This document shows, in pieces, positions 7,704 to 17,387 of a stretch of 64,000 nt of DNA. The DNA lies in assembly GCF_009649785.1 (NCBI RefSeq), contig NZ_WJOK01000002.1:329294-393293 (forward strand). Direction: 5' to 3'. Numbering within the stretch: the stretch's first letter is position 1; each line of letters opens with the position of its first letter. The translations under genes were made by a program, and so were the position numbers. The notes beneath the pieces are model-generated. The model saw nothing but the letters and a program-made list of their open reading frames with translations, was not told where the DNA came from and did no database searches. The DNA comes from Agrobacterium tumefaciens. Lineage in GTDB: Bacteria; Pseudomonadota; Alphaproteobacteria; Rhizobiales; Rhizobiaceae.

Positions 7704-10223
7704 GTGAAACACGCTGAGCCTCCCATTTCCGGCATGCATGTCGGCACCTTGCCCCTTTCATTCCAGAAATGGTTTGCCGAAAAAGGGTGGTCCCCGCGCG
7801 CGCATCAATTGGAGCTGATGGCTCGGGCGCGTGGCGGCGAAAACATGCTGCTGATTGCACCGACGGGTGCCGGCAAGACGCTGGGCGGCTTCATGGCGTC
7901 GCTCACCGATCTTGCTGAACGCGGCAAGGTGCCGCCGGGCTCCGCCTTTGTCGGCGTGCACACGCTTTACATCTCGCCGCTCAAGGCACTTGCGGTGGAT
8001 ATCGAACGCAATCTCACCAAGCCTGTCACGGAAATGGGCCTGCCGATCTCAATCGAAACCCGCACCGGCGATACGCCGCAGGCAAAACGCCAGCGCCAGA
8101 AGGTCAAACCGCCCGATATTCTCCTGACGACGCCGGAACAGGTGTCGCTGCTGCTTGCCAACAAGGAAGCCGAGCGCTTTTTCCGCGACCTGAAATATGT
8201 GGTGCTGGATGAGCTGCACTCGCTCGTCACCTCCAAGCGTGGCCATCTGCTGTCGCTCGCGCTCGCGCGGGTGCGCAGGCACGCGCCGCATGTCCGCTTC
8301 ATTGGCCTTTCCGCCACGGTGGCGGAGCCGATGGATTTGCGCCGTTACCTGGCACCCCAGGGGCAGGGAGAACCGCCCGCAGGTCTTATAACAGTGGAAG
8401 GCGGAGCCAAGCCAAACATCGCCATTCTGCAGACGGAGGAGCGTATTCCATGGTCCGGCCATTCCGCGCGCTACGCCATGAAGGATTTGTATCCCGCTCT
8501 GAAGGCGCACCAGACGACGCTCATCTTCGTTAACACCCGTTCGCAGGCGGAAAGGATTTTTCAGGAACTCTGGAATGTAAACGACGATAATCTTCCGATC
8601 GCCTTGCATCACGGTTCGCTGGATGCCGGACAGCGCCGCCGGGTGGAGGCCGCGATGGCTGAAAACAAATTGCGCGCGGTCGTCGCCACCTCCACGCTCG
8701 ATCTCGGCATAGACTGGGGCGATGTCGATCTCGTCGTGCATGTCGGCGCGCCAAAGGGGGCGAGCCGCCTTGCCCAGCGCATCGGCCGCGCCAATCACCG
8801 CATGGATGAGCCGTCAAAGGCAATCCTCGTTCCCGCCAACCGTTTCGAGGTGATGGAGTGCCGGGCCGCACTCGATGCGAACTATATCGGCGCGCAGGAT
8901 ACGCCCCCCATCGCGCAAGGCGCACTGGATGTTCTTGCCCAGCATGTGCTCGGTATGGCCTGCGCCGAACCTTTCGATGCGGATGATCTCTATCGTGAAG
9001 TGACCAGCGCTTCACCCTATGCCGATCTACCGCGTTCTACCTTCGACCGCGTCGTGGATTTTACCGCTACCGGTGGATACGCACTGCGCACCTATGAACG
9101 TTACGCCCGCATCCGCCAGATGAAGGACGGCCGCTGGCGTGTCTCCAATCCGGCGGTCGCGCAGCAATATCGCCTCAACCTCGGCACCATCGTCGAGGCT
9201 GCGGAACTTAATGTCCGCATGGTCAAGCGCAATGCCAAGGGCTCGGTCGGACGCGGCGGCATGTCGCTCGGCAAGGTCGAGGAATATTTCCTCGAGCAGC
9301 TGGTGCAGGGCGATACCTTCCTGTTTGCCGGCAAGGTTCTGCGCTTCGAAGGCATCCGGGAGAATGAATGCCTGGTGTCGCAGACCTTTTCGAAGGACCC
9401 GAAGATACCCTCCTATGCCGGCGGCAAGTTTCCGCTTTCCACCTACCTTGCGGACCAGGTGCGCTCCATGCTGTCAGATCCCGCCCGCTGGCAGTCGCTG
9501 CCGGATCAGGTGCGCGACTGGCTGGCAATCCAGAAGGAAAAATCGATCATTCCCAAGCGCGACGAGCTGCTGGTCGAGACATTTCCCTTCCGCAAACGCT
9601 TCTTCATGGTCATGTATCCTTTTGAAGGCCGTCTGGCCCACCAGACCCTCGGCATGCTTCTGACACGGCGGCTGGAACGGGCGGGCGCAAAGCCCATGGG
9701 CTTCGTTGCTACCGATTATTCGCTCGCCATCTGGGCCATGGAGGATATTGGCAGGCGGCTCAAATCCCGCCGCCTGTCGTTGGCGGAACTTCTCGACGAG
9801 GACATGCTGGGCGACGACTTGGAGGCGTGGCTGGACGAATCCTTCATGCTGAAGCGCACCTTCCGCAACTGTGCCGTCATTTCCGGCCTCATCGAACGCC
9901 GCCATCCCGGAAAGGAAAAGACGGGCCGTCAGGTCACGGTCTCCGCCGATCTTATTTATGACGTTCTTCGCAGCCATGAGCCGGATCATATTCTGCTGGA
10001 GGCAACCAGACGTGATGCGGCGGCGGGACTTTTGGACATTGGCCGTCTTGGCGATATGCTGAAGCGAATCAAGGGTCACACCACCCATCGTGCACTGGAG
10101 CACGTCTCGCCGCTTGCCGTTCCTGTCATGCTGGAAATAGGCCGCGAGACGGTGGCGGGCGAGGCGATGGATCAGGTGCTGGCAGAGGCCGCAGACGAGC
10201 TTATCGCCGAAGCCATGTCCTGA
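7704..10223 (+). CDS. Ligase-associated Lhr-type DEXH helicase
   Basis: Superfamily 2 DNA helicase of about 839 residues. Motifs in order: Q-like RAHQLELMARA, Walker A LLIAPTGAGKTLGG, Ia YISPLKALAVD, Ib LLTTPEQVSLLL, DEXH box VVLDELHSL, motif III GLSATVAEP, IV TLIFVNTRSQAE, V VVATSTLDLGIDWGDVD, VI RLAQRIGRANHR. The C-terminal half is the Lhr core and accessory domain (VRMVKRNAKGSVGRGG, FVATDYSLAIWAME). This short Lhr subtype belongs to a DNA damage repair set usually including an ATP-dependent ligase, an exonuclease and a phosphoesterase; only the phosphoesterase follows here. The frame is open from ATG 7632, but that ATG lies in the Rrf2 dyad, so GTG 7704 (or ATG 7734) is preferred. Confidence 0.92.
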   Translation: MKHAEPPISGMHVGTLPLSFQKWFAEKGWSPRAHQLELMARARGGENMLLIAPTGAGKTLGGFMASLTDLAERGKVPPGSAFVGVHTLYISPLKALAVDIERNLTKPVTEMGLPISIETRTGDTPQAKRQRQKVKPPDILLTTPEQVSLLLANKEAERFFRDLKYVVLDELHSLVTSKRGHLLSLALARVRRHAPHVRFIGLSATVAEPMDLRRYLAPQGQGEPPAGLITVEGGAKPNIAILQTEERIPWSGHSARYAMKDLYPALKAHQTTLIFVNTRSQAERIFQELWNVNDDNLPIALHHGSLDAGQRRRVEAAMAENKLRAVVATSTLDLGIDWGDVDLVVHVGAPKGASRLAQRIGRANHRMDEPSKAILVPANRFEVMECRAALDANYIGAQDTPPIAQGALDVLAQHVLGMACAEPFDADDLYREVTSASPYADLPRSTFDRVVDFTATGGYALRTYERYARIRQMKDGRWRVSNPAVAQQYRLNLGTIVEAAELNVRMVKRNAKGSVGRGGMSLGKVEEYFLEQLVQGDTFLFAGKVLRFEGIRENECLVSQTFSKDPKIPSYAGGKFPLSTYLADQVRSMLSDPARWQSLPDQVRDWLAIQKEKSIIPKRDELLVETFPFRKRFFMVMYPFEGRLAHQTLGMLLTRRLERAGAKPMGFVATDYSLAIWAMEDIGRRLKSRRLSLAELLDEDMLGDDLEAWLDESFMLKRTFRNCAVISGLIERRHPGKEKTGRQVTVSADLIYDVLRSHEPDHILLEATRRDAAAGLLDIGRLGDMLKRIKGHTTHRALEHVSPLAVPVMLEIGRETVAGEAMDQVLAEAADELIAEAMS

Positions 10224-10257
10224 AGCATCAAACTGGAATGAAGGAACGACCACAAAA

Positions 10258-10986
10258 GTGCTGAGCCGACTGACATTGAGCGACAGGTTTTCCAATGGCT
10301 TCGAATGCCTTGGCAGCGAAACTGCCATCAACGGCGTCGCCGCCTGGTGTGACCCGTTGGGTGGGCTTTACCTGCCCGATCTGTCGCTGCTGGTTGTCTC
10401 GGACCTGCATCTGGAAAAAGGTGCGGCCTTTGCCCGGCGCGGGCGCATGCTGCCGCCTTACGACACGATCGCTACCCTCAAAATCCTGTCTTCCCTTGTC
10501 AGCCGTTACGATCCGAAGATCGTCGTCAGCCTGGGCGACAATTTCCACGATCGGGTCGGGTCCGAGCATCTGCCGCTTATGCTGCGCGAACTGATCCGCG
10601 AGATGGCCCGTGGCCGTGACTGGATATGGATCAACGGCAATCACGATCCGGATGGTACGGTCGATCTGCCGGGGTCTTCGGTAGATGAGATGTTTTATGG
10701 CAATCTCGTTTTCCGCCACGAGCCTAAGGTAGGAGATGCCGCGGGTGAAATCGCAGGCCATCTGCATCCCTCCGCCACTGTTCGCCGTCGCGAAAAAACG
10801 GTGCGGCGCCCCTGTTTCGCCACCGATGGTTCCCGCCTGTTGATGCCGGCCTTCGGGGTGATGAGCGGCGGACTGGATTTGCGGCACAAGGCCATGCGCG
10901 GTCTCTTTGACCACGCTGCACTCGTCGCGCATCTGATGGGGCGGGACCGCATCTATTCGGTACGGTTTTCAAATCTGCTCGGCTGA
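10258..10986 (+). CDS. pdeM: Ligase-associated DNA damage response phosphoesterase
   Basis: Calcineurin-like metallophosphoesterase of 242 residues. Metal-binding motifs are present in order: LLVVSDLHLEKGAAFA (D-x-H), VVSLGDNFHDR (GDxxxD-like), WINGNHDP (GNHD), GHLHPSATV (GHxH), with a closing LLMPAFG and SGGLDL. It starts with GTG 34 bases after the helicase stop, in the same direction. The pairing matches the ligase-associated repair module (called PdeM in such loci), expected to be a nuclease or phosphodiesterase acting on DNA ends. The module's ligase and exonuclease are not adjacent. Confidence 0.9.
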   Translation: MLSRLTLSDRFSNGFECLGSETAINGVAAWCDPLGGLYLPDLSLLVVSDLHLEKGAAFARRGRMLPPYDTIATLKILSSLVSRYDPKIVVSLGDNFHDRVGSEHLPLMLRELIREMARGRDWIWINGNHDPDGTVDLPGSSVDEMFYGNLVFRHEPKVGDAAGEIAGHLHPSATVRRREKTVRRPCFATDGSRLLMPAFGVMSGGLDLRHKAMRGLFDHAALVAHLMGRDRIYSVRFSNLLG

Positions 10987-11004
10987 GCGCATCGCTCCGC
11001 CCGT

Positions 11005-11442
11005 CTATTGGCGATATACCAGCACCGGTATCTTCGAGTTTTTCAGCACCTTGGCCGTAACGCTGCCGACAAGCATCTCGACGAAGCTTCTGCGCCGGTG
11101 CGAAGCCATGGCGATGAGGTCGCAGCCGGTCCTGTTGGCGATTTCGACAATCGCCTCATCCGGCCGTCCCGCCCGCGCCAGCAGGGCTTCGCAATCCAGC
11201 CCCATCGATGCGGCGTGCGCCTGCGTATCTCTCAGAAAATGCTCCGCCTCCTCGCAACGGTGGAATTCCTCTTCGGCAATGGCGGCAATGTCCTCGACAT
11301 CGCTGGCAATCACGTGAAAGGGTTCGGACACCGTCACGACGGTCACCTTTGCGCCTGCCTCTCTGGCGAGAGCGAACCCTTGGTCGATTGCGATCTGCGC
11401 CAGCGGCGAGCCATCGGTGGGAATGAGAATGTGCTTGAACAT
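11005..11442 (-). CDS. Universal stress protein (UspA family)
   Basis: Single-domain Usp of 145 residues. It begins MFKHILIPTDGSPLAQIAID and ends DLIAMASHRRRSFVEMLVGSVTAKVLKNSKIPVLVYR. The C-terminal loop has the G-2x-G-9x-G(S/T)-like ATP-binding pattern in altered form (ASHRRR...GSVTAKV), so nucleotide binding is possible but uncertain. ATG 11442 is preceded by AAGGAG at good spacing; the longer upstream frame is not used. It converges with pdeM, with only 18 bases between stops. Confidence 0.9.
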   Translation of the reverse strand: MFKHILIPTDGSPLAQIAIDQGFALAREAGAKVTVVTVSEPFHVIASDVEDIAAIAEEEFHRCEEAEHFLRDTQAHAASMGLDCEALLARAGRPDEAIVEIANRTGCDLIAMASHRRRSFVEMLVGSVTAKVLKNSKIPVLVYRQ

Positions 11443-11602
11443 GACATTTCTCCTTTTCATCCCGGTCACAACCGCACTTGCCGCCATAAGCTGCATACGT
11501 GGTTGTAACGTCTTGAATTTTACCGCAAACCATTGAAGGAAGCGAACGCTATCTTTTACGCCGAAGGCGAAAGACGCGCTCTTTTACGGGAATGAAAAAC
11601 AC

Positions 11603-12427
11603 TCAGTCCTTGCGGAAAATAATACTGGCACTCCAGCCCGTGACGACGGCGAGGAGAACGCACAGCGCGCCATAGGCAAGCGGTGTCTGATGCGCGGCAT
11701 CGGTGATTGCCTGTTCCATGCCGGTCTTGACGACGCGCAGTTTCAGCTCGCGCTGGGCGATGAAATTGCCGCTCTTGAAGAGATAGGCACGGGCCGTATG
11801 CACGCCGTTCGGGACGTTGGCGGGCAGGCGCAGGGTTGCCCAGAACAGGCCGGTGCGTTCAAGCCGCACGCCGGTCGTGTCGTTGCGATAGATGCCGCTT
11901 GAAAGCCGCAGGCGCCGATAGGCCTCCTGAAAATCGAAGACATTGTCGGGCACGCCGGAAAACACCGCACTTTTGAGCGACAGATGTTCGACACCCAGCC
12001 CCATTGCCCGCAAGGTGCCAGGCGAAGCGACGGCGCTGATATCGCGCGTGCTGGCCATGGAATAGGATTCCGGCAGCGGCGTGAAGGTGATGGCGCTGGT
12101 ATTGATCCAGATACCGGCCACGCGCTCCTTCTTGCGCACGGTCATGTAGTCGCTGGGGCCTTCGAGGGTAACAACGATATCATATTGGCCGATAGCGAGC
12201 AGCAACTGGTCGGTGTTGTTAAGGGCGCCGAAAAGCGTGAAATCCGCCCCGCGAAAATCGGAGGTGATCGGAATCTCCGTCGTCGATGCGCCGATTTCGA
12301 TATTTTCCTGCAAGGACCGCTGCTGTGTGCCGGGAGGCAGGGCAAGCGGCGGTGTCTGCGCCGAAGCGGTAAAGGCAAGGCAGGAACCGATAAGCAGAAA
12401 GGCGCAAAGCAGCAGGCGGTGGGTCAA
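11603..12427 (-). CDS. TIGR02186-family transmembrane protein
   Basis: Protein of 274 residues with an N-terminal signal peptide (LLLCAFLLIGSCLAFTASAQ), a large periplasmic beta-rich region (IEIGASTTEIPITSDFRGADFTLFGA, VVTLEGP, KERVAGIWINTSAITFTPLPESY) and a C-terminal membrane anchor (ALCVLLAVVTGWSASIIF). This is the TIGR02186 family, function unknown, typically encoded next to TauE/SafE exporters. It begins with TTG overlapping the stop of the TauE gene by four bases (TTGA), so its translation is coupled to the exporter. Role as an exporter accessory is inferred from that synteny. Confidence 0.85.
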   Translation of the reverse strand: MTHRLLLCAFLLIGSCLAFTASAQTPPLALPPGTQQRSLQENIEIGASTTEIPITSDFRGADFTLFGALNNTDQLLLAIGQYDIVVTLEGPSDYMTVRKKERVAGIWINTSAITFTPLPESYSMASTRDISAVASPGTLRAMGLGVEHLSLKSAVFSGVPDNVFDFQEAYRRLRLSSGIYRNDTTGVRLERTGLFWATLRLPANVPNGVHTARAYLFKSGNFIAQRELKLRVVKTGMEQAITDAAHQTPLAYGALCVLLAVVTGWSASIIFRKD

Positions 12428-13350
12428 TAACCTAACCCTCCGACGGCGACCGAGAACAGGTCTTCGGGGCGAACAACCAGTGCCACGGCAAGGCGAAGGG
12501 CGACTGCAAGCACCAGAAGCGCCAAAAGCGCGCGCAGTTGTTCGCCGCGCAGTTTCTGCCCGACGCGCACGCCATATTGCGCGCCGATGACGCCCGCGAC
12601 CATCAGGATGAAGGCCAGCACCACATCGACGGAATAGTTCGTCGCGGCCTGAACGATGGTCGTATAGGCGGTAACGAAAATGATCTGGAACAGCGAGGTC
12701 CCGACAACGACGTTGGTCGGAATACGCAGAAGATAAATCATGGCCGGCACCATGATGAAGCCGCCGCCGACACCCATGATCGAGGTCAGGATGCCGATAC
12801 CGAAACCCAGCGTGACGACGGGAATGATGCTGAGATAGATCTTCGACTTCTTGAACCGCATTTTCAGCGGCAGGCGGTGAACCCAGTTGTGATGGCCGGG
12901 GCGGCGCAGCGTCACCGTCTCATTACGGGCAGCACGGCGCAGGGCGGAAATGCTCTCCTTCAGCATCAAGGTGCCGACAGTGCCAAGCAGGATGACATAA
13001 AGCAGCGAAACGATGAGATCGAGCTGGCCGATGCTGCGCAGGAAGGAGAATATCCACACGCCCACCGTAGCGCCCACAAGACCGCCGACCAGCAGGACGC
13101 TCCCAAGCTTCACATCCAGCGTTCCGCGCCGGAAGTGCGTGATCGAGCCGGAGACGGAAGAGGCCACCACCTGGTTTGCGCCCGTCGCCACAGCCACTAC
13201 GGGCGGAATATTGTAAAAAATCAACAAGGGGGTGATGAGAAAACCGCCCCCCACGCCGAACATGCCGGAAAGAAAACCGACGGCCGCGCCCATGCCGAGA
13301 ATGATGAAAATGTTCACCGACAGTTCTGCAATCGGCAGATAGACAGTCAC
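12424..13350 (-). CDS. TauE/SafE-family anion exporter
   Basis: Polytopic permease of about 308 residues in two homologous halves. Each half has the glycine-rich family motif: GMGAAVGFLSGMFGVGGGFL (first half) and LTSIMGVGGGFIMVPAMIYL (second half), with helices such as SVLLVGGLVGATVGVWIF and VVLAFILMVAGVIGAQYGV. Family members export sulfite, sulfoacetate, taurine-related or other small organic anions. GTG 13350 is preferred (GAGG eight bases upstream) over TTG 13368. It forms an operon with the TIGR02186 gene, which overlaps its stop. Confidence 0.88.
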   Translation of the reverse strand: MTVYLPIAELSVNIFIILGMGAAVGFLSGMFGVGGGFLITPLLIFYNIPPVVAVATGANQVVASSVSGSITHFRRGTLDVKLGSVLLVGGLVGATVGVWIFSFLRSIGQLDLIVSLLYVILLGTVGTLMLKESISALRRAARNETVTLRRPGHHNWVHRLPLKMRFKKSKIYLSIIPVVTLGFGIGILTSIMGVGGGFIMVPAMIYLLRIPTNVVVGTSLFQIIFVTAYTTIVQAATNYSVDVVLAFILMVAGVIGAQYGVRVGQKLRGEQLRALLALLVLAVALRLAVALVVRPEDLFSVAVGGLGY

Positions 13351-13613
13351 GGCTCGGACCTCGGGCAAATGGTTCCGGGCGGCAGGGCTTGTCCGGGTGT
13401 GGGGCCGCGCCGCGATTTACATTTTCTGTCTGAAAAGACCGGGCATGCCCAGCCTTCATCCGTCATGCCCGCGAGGGTCCGACGTGTCAACATTCAACGG
13501 TAAATACGTTGATAATTTGGAAAGATAGCGATCAGGCGTGGGAGCAGCGCCACATTCCGGCGCCAAACTGTAGGGAAGCGGCCGGGAAGGCCGCCTCATC
13601 CGTTGCGAAACGG

Positions 13614-16600
13614 TTATTTGTTGCGGGCGAGCAGCGCTGTGACCAGCTCGTTGGTGATGCGCCCGTCGGGTGTCTGGCCAACGGATTTCTGGAAATCCTT
13701 GATGGCGGTAACCGTGTTCTTGCCAAGCTTGCCGTCGGGCTGGCCGGCATCGAAACCGTTCTTGTTCAGGATTGCCTGAATGTTGCGGATAGCCTTTTCC
13801 ATGTCCACGGAGGCAGTCTTCACGCCGTCCTTGCCAGCCCATTCCTCGGGCGGGTTGACACTGTTGGCGTCTTCCGAAAGCGGCTTGACCTTCCACGCGT
13901 CGGCTTTCGCACGTGCGCTCTGAAGCTGCTGCGGGTTCATCGCTCCCGCAACCTCGTCACGCTTCTGGGCAGCGTCCGTGTCGCCATCCTTGGCTGCAAT
14001 GGAGAACCACTTGTAGGATTCCTCGATATCCTGCTTCACGCCGCTTCCGCGCGCGTAGAGAATGGCAAGGTTGAACTGGCTGTCGCGGACGCCGAGTTCG
14101 GAAGCCTTGATGAACCATTGCGCGGCGGTGGTGAAATCCGGCTGGCCGGCCGCATCGGAGGCGAGCAGGACGGCGAGATTGTGCATGGCGCCTGCATTGC
14201 CCTGTTCGGCTGCCAGCGTGTAATAGCGCTTCGCTTCGGAAAGGTTGCGCTCGACGCCATTCGCCTTCTCGTAAAGGTTGGCGAGACGATATTGTGCGGG
14301 AGCAAGGCCGCGATCCGCAGCCAGCTTGTACCATTTGGCGGCTTCCGCGCGATCGGCGGCAAGGCCGCGACCTTCGGTGTAGCGTGCTGCGATCTCGTAA
14401 AGCGCCTGCGTGTCCCCTTTCGCTGCGGCTTCCGCCAGCGATGCTGGCTCGATACCGGCGGGAACCGCAATCGCGCCCTGGGCGGCAGCAGCCGTGGTAG
14501 CGGCCTGCACCGGTGCCTGCGGCTCACTCTGTGCGACAGTGCCTGACGTCGCCGCATCCACAGCGGGCGCATCGGCAACAGGCGGTTCGTTGGCAAGCGG
14601 CGCGCCGCCAATGGTACGCGGATCGATGGTGTTTTCCGACGGTGCTGCGTTTTCGATGCTGTCGGCGGATGCCGCCTCCTGCGGATCGATAGCCAGTTCG
14701 GACGGAATGGTCACGGCCTTGTCGCCGGTCTCGGGAAGTGCGGAGACCGGGGCATCGCCCATCTTCTCTTCGATGACCGGTGCCGGGGCTTCCGCGCCGC
14801 CCATCATCGTCTTGACGAGCGGCATGGCCATCATCGCAAGAAGAATGGCGCCGATGCCGAGCAGCAGCGGGCGACGATAACGTGAAAGCGCCGAAGCGTC
14901 GGGCTTGCGATTTTTCTTGCCGGTTTCAAGCTTCTCCGGGGAGGTTTCCATGGCGGCAGCCTGCGCTGCGCGACGGGCGGCGGCGATGAAATCCGTGCGG
15001 CCTTCTGCGTCCGCCGCCTTGCCGGCGGAAGCGACCTGGCTGGCGCGCACCCGTTCCAGTATTTTCTTGATATCAGGCGCGCCCGAGCCGGGCTCCAGAA
15101 GTTCGTTCTCCTGGCCCGCGGGCAGCACGTCGATTGGATCGAGCGAGGGGGCGGGTTCCACCTGCGTGCGGGTGGTGGTTGCCGATACGGGTTCTTCTGC
15201 CGATTTGGCGGTCTTCGCCGTGCCGGTTTTGAAACGCTTGGTCAGGCCGGCAAGCAGGCTCTTTTTCTCTGCTTTTGCGGGTTTTGCAGCGGCGGGCGGC
15301 ACGATTGCCATCGCATCCGCGCCGTTTTCGCCGGCATCGCGCGTGTCTTCGAGAATAAGCTGTTCTTCGGTGATGTAGCCCTCTTGCGGGAAGATGGCGG
15401 CCGGCATGGCCACGTCTTCGCGGGCGGGCGTAATCATATGCTGCGCGACGTTGCGTGGCGCTGCCTCTTCGCGATAGGCGGGAGCGGGAGCGCGATTATC
15501 AAGGCTGTCCAGTCGACCGGCAATCTGCACCAGCGTTTCGTGCAGCGCCTCGAAGGTGCGGTGCGTGCGTTCTTCCGTGTTGCGGCTCAGCGCCTCGAGG
15601 CTGCGAAGATCGGTGGCAAGATCGGTCAGCATCGTCATATCGGCGAGGTTTGCGCCGGAGGAGACATTGTTGCGCGTAAAGGCGTCCAGAACGGCCTCGG
15701 CCGCCTGTCGAGCCGCTTCGATGATATATTCATCGTTGGACGCCATGTAGTCCTCGATCGCCGACATGCGGGCATCGAGTTCCGGCGACATGCCCGCCGG
15801 CTGGTGATGACCCGGCTGGCTTATTAACGAGGAGAGATGGGCGATCTGATTTTCGAGGCTGAGCAAAGCGCCGCTGTCGGCGGGTGCGGCATGGGCGGTC
15901 TCGTCCAGACGGGCCGCGATATCGCCAAGCCGTTCTTCCAGGCGCGAAAAAGTGCCTTCGTTGAAACCAGCAACGGGCTGCGGCTGGCTGTAGCGATAGT
16001 CAAGGTCTTCGATGCGCCGAGAAAGCGTGTCGAGCCGTTCCGCCAGGCCGTCATTGACGGTGCCGTGATCCAGCGCGTCGATCTTGCGGGAAATGTCGCT
16101 GAGGAACGATGTCAGTTCCGCCTGCTGTGAGGGGCGCTGCGAACGCTCCAGAAGCAGGGAAAGCTGGTCCAGCCGCTCGTGCAGCTGTGCCGCGTCGCGC
16201 GCCGTGCTCAATTCGTCGATCTTGGCGGCCAGCGTTTCAAGACGGGCGGTGAGATCCACAGCAGGATCGGGCTTTGCGGCGGCAATACGATTGATATCAC
16301 CGAGCTGTTCGGCAAGGCCGTTCAGGCGGGTTTCCAGCCGCTGTGCCAGTGCGTTGTCGGTGGCCTGTGCATTGTTGGAGCGGGCGCCAGTAGCGGCAAT
16401 GGCGCGGCTGATTTCATCCAGTCGCTGGTCCAGACCGGAAAACTGTTCGGTAAAGGCAGCCTCGTTCGGCTGCATATGCTTGCCGAGCTGCTCCACCGCG
16501 CTTGCGATGGTGATCAGCTTTTCCTCAAGCACGCGCACGGCGGGATTGTTGCTCATGCCGCCGAGCTGGGTCTTGATGTCGTCGAGACGATAGGCGAGCG

Positions 16601-17387
16601 AGACGATTTCATCCTGCAGCGAGGCCGTGTCGAAGCCGCGCAACGTGTCTTCCACGGTGTTCCAGCGGCTTTCGATCCGATGTACGCTGTCTTCACGCGC
16701 AAGCTGATCGATGGTGAGGCGCAGGTCATCGAATTCATTGCGCAGCCCGTAGGCATCGGGAGAGGCCAGATTGCCGAGCTGGTCGATGCTGCCGGCAAGC
16801 CTTGCAATATCGTCGCGCAGGTCGCCGATGAACTGCTGGTCTTCCGCGATCGCGCGAATGTTTCGGATTTCGGCTCGCAGCCCTTGCGCTTCGCGCGCCA
16901 CGCCCTCCGAGATATCGTGCTTCAGCTCATGCCGCAGGTTGACGAGCGCTTGCGCGATCTCCTGCAAGGCTGCGTCGTTTCGCTGCTGCTCCTGATAGGG
17001 CGGGATGGAGCGCGCGCGCGGTGCGGGGTCGGCCGCCGCGTTCTGCACGTCGTTCGGCCGGTATTCAGGCGCAAGCGGTCTGGTAATGGTTCGTTCCGGG
17101 CGCGCAACGGGCTCCTGCGGGCGCTGGAAGCTTGCCTCAAGCAGGCGCTGGCGCTGGCGGATTTCGTTGACCGGGTCGAGTTGCGGCGGGGTGACGGTGG
17201 CGCGTGGCTCGCGCGGCGCGGCATGGGCCTCGTTTTTCGGCTCAGCTGTCGTGGCGCGGTGGTCGCGCGGAAATTTCTGGCTCATCAGCCCTTCGATGCG
17301 GGCTTCAAGGCCTTCAATGGTGCGATTGAGAGCATCAAGAGACGACCTGTCGCTCGGGCTTTGGTTTTTCGATCGCAATCCGTTCAT
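13614..17387 (-). CDS. podJ: PodJ-like polarity protein: coiled coil, one TM, Sel1 repeats, peptidoglycan-binding domain
   Basis: Protein of about 1257 residues organised like PodJ. The cytoplasmic N-terminal part (1-650) is rich in heptad coiled coil with repeated LDRLDEISRAI/RLETLAAKIDEL-type segments. A low-complexity region is followed by one transmembrane helix (LLLGIGAILLAMMAMPLV, about 840-860), a Pro/Ala-rich periplasmic linker, four Sel1-like repeats (about 985-1140, e.g. ALYEIAARYTEGRGL, AQYRLANLYEKANGV, SQFNLAILYARGSGV) and a C-terminal peptidoglycan-binding domain (IRNIQAILNKNGFDAGQPDG, AIKDFQKSVG). In Agrobacterium PodJ marks the old and growing pole and is needed for pole maturation and proper division. 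ATG 17387 is chosen; a TTG 48 bases upstream is possible. Confidence 0.9.
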   Translation of the reverse strand: MNGLRSKNQSPSDRSSLDALNRTIEGLEARIEGLMSQKFPRDHRATTAEPKNEAHAAPREPRATVTPPQLDPVNEIRQRQRLLEASFQRPQEPVARPERTITRPLAPEYRPNDVQNAAADPAPRARSIPPYQEQQRNDAALQEIAQALVNLRHELKHDISEGVAREAQGLRAEIRNIRAIAEDQQFIGDLRDDIARLAGSIDQLGNLASPDAYGLRNEFDDLRLTIDQLAREDSVHRIESRWNTVEDTLRGFDTASLQDEIVSLAYRLDDIKTQLGGMSNNPAVRVLEEKLITIASAVEQLGKHMQPNEAAFTEQFSGLDQRLDEISRAIAATGARSNNAQATDNALAQRLETRLNGLAEQLGDINRIAAAKPDPAVDLTARLETLAAKIDELSTARDAAQLHERLDQLSLLLERSQRPSQQAELTSFLSDISRKIDALDHGTVNDGLAERLDTLSRRIEDLDYRYSQPQPVAGFNEGTFSRLEERLGDIAARLDETAHAAPADSGALLSLENQIAHLSSLISQPGHHQPAGMSPELDARMSAIEDYMASNDEYIIEAARQAAEAVLDAFTRNNVSSGANLADMTMLTDLATDLRSLEALSRNTEERTHRTFEALHETLVQIAGRLDSLDNRAPAPAYREEAAPRNVAQHMITPAREDVAMPAAIFPQEGYITEEQLILEDTRDAGENGADAMAIVPPAAAKPAKAEKKSLLAGLTKRFKTGTAKTAKSAEEPVSATTTRTQVEPAPSLDPIDVLPAGQENELLEPGSGAPDIKKILERVRASQVASAGKAADAEGRTDFIAAARRAAQAAAMETSPEKLETGKKNRKPDASALSRYRRPLLLGIGAILLAMMAMPLVKTMMGGAEAPAPVIEEKMGDAPVSALPETGDKAVTIPSELAIDPQEAASADSIENAAPSENTIDPRTIGGAPLANEPPVADAPAVDAATSGTVAQSEPQAPVQAATTAAAAQGAIAVPAGIEPASLAEAAAKGDTQALYEIAARYTEGRGLAADRAEAAKWYKLAADRGLAPAQYRLANLYEKANGVERNLSEAKRYYTLAAEQGNAGAMHNLAVLLASDAAGQPDFTTAAQWFIKASELGVRDSQFNLAILYARGSGVKQDIEESYKWFSIAAKDGDTDAAQKRDEVAGAMNPQQLQSARAKADAWKVKPLSEDANSVNPPEEWAGKDGVKTASVDMEKAIRNIQAILNKNGFDAGQPDGKLGKNTVTAIKDFQKSVGQTPDGRITNELVTALLARNK

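Noticed and set aside
13577..13595. GCGGCC/GGCCGC hairpin after podJ as terminator
   Set aside because: No T-run follows on the minus strand; too weak to call.
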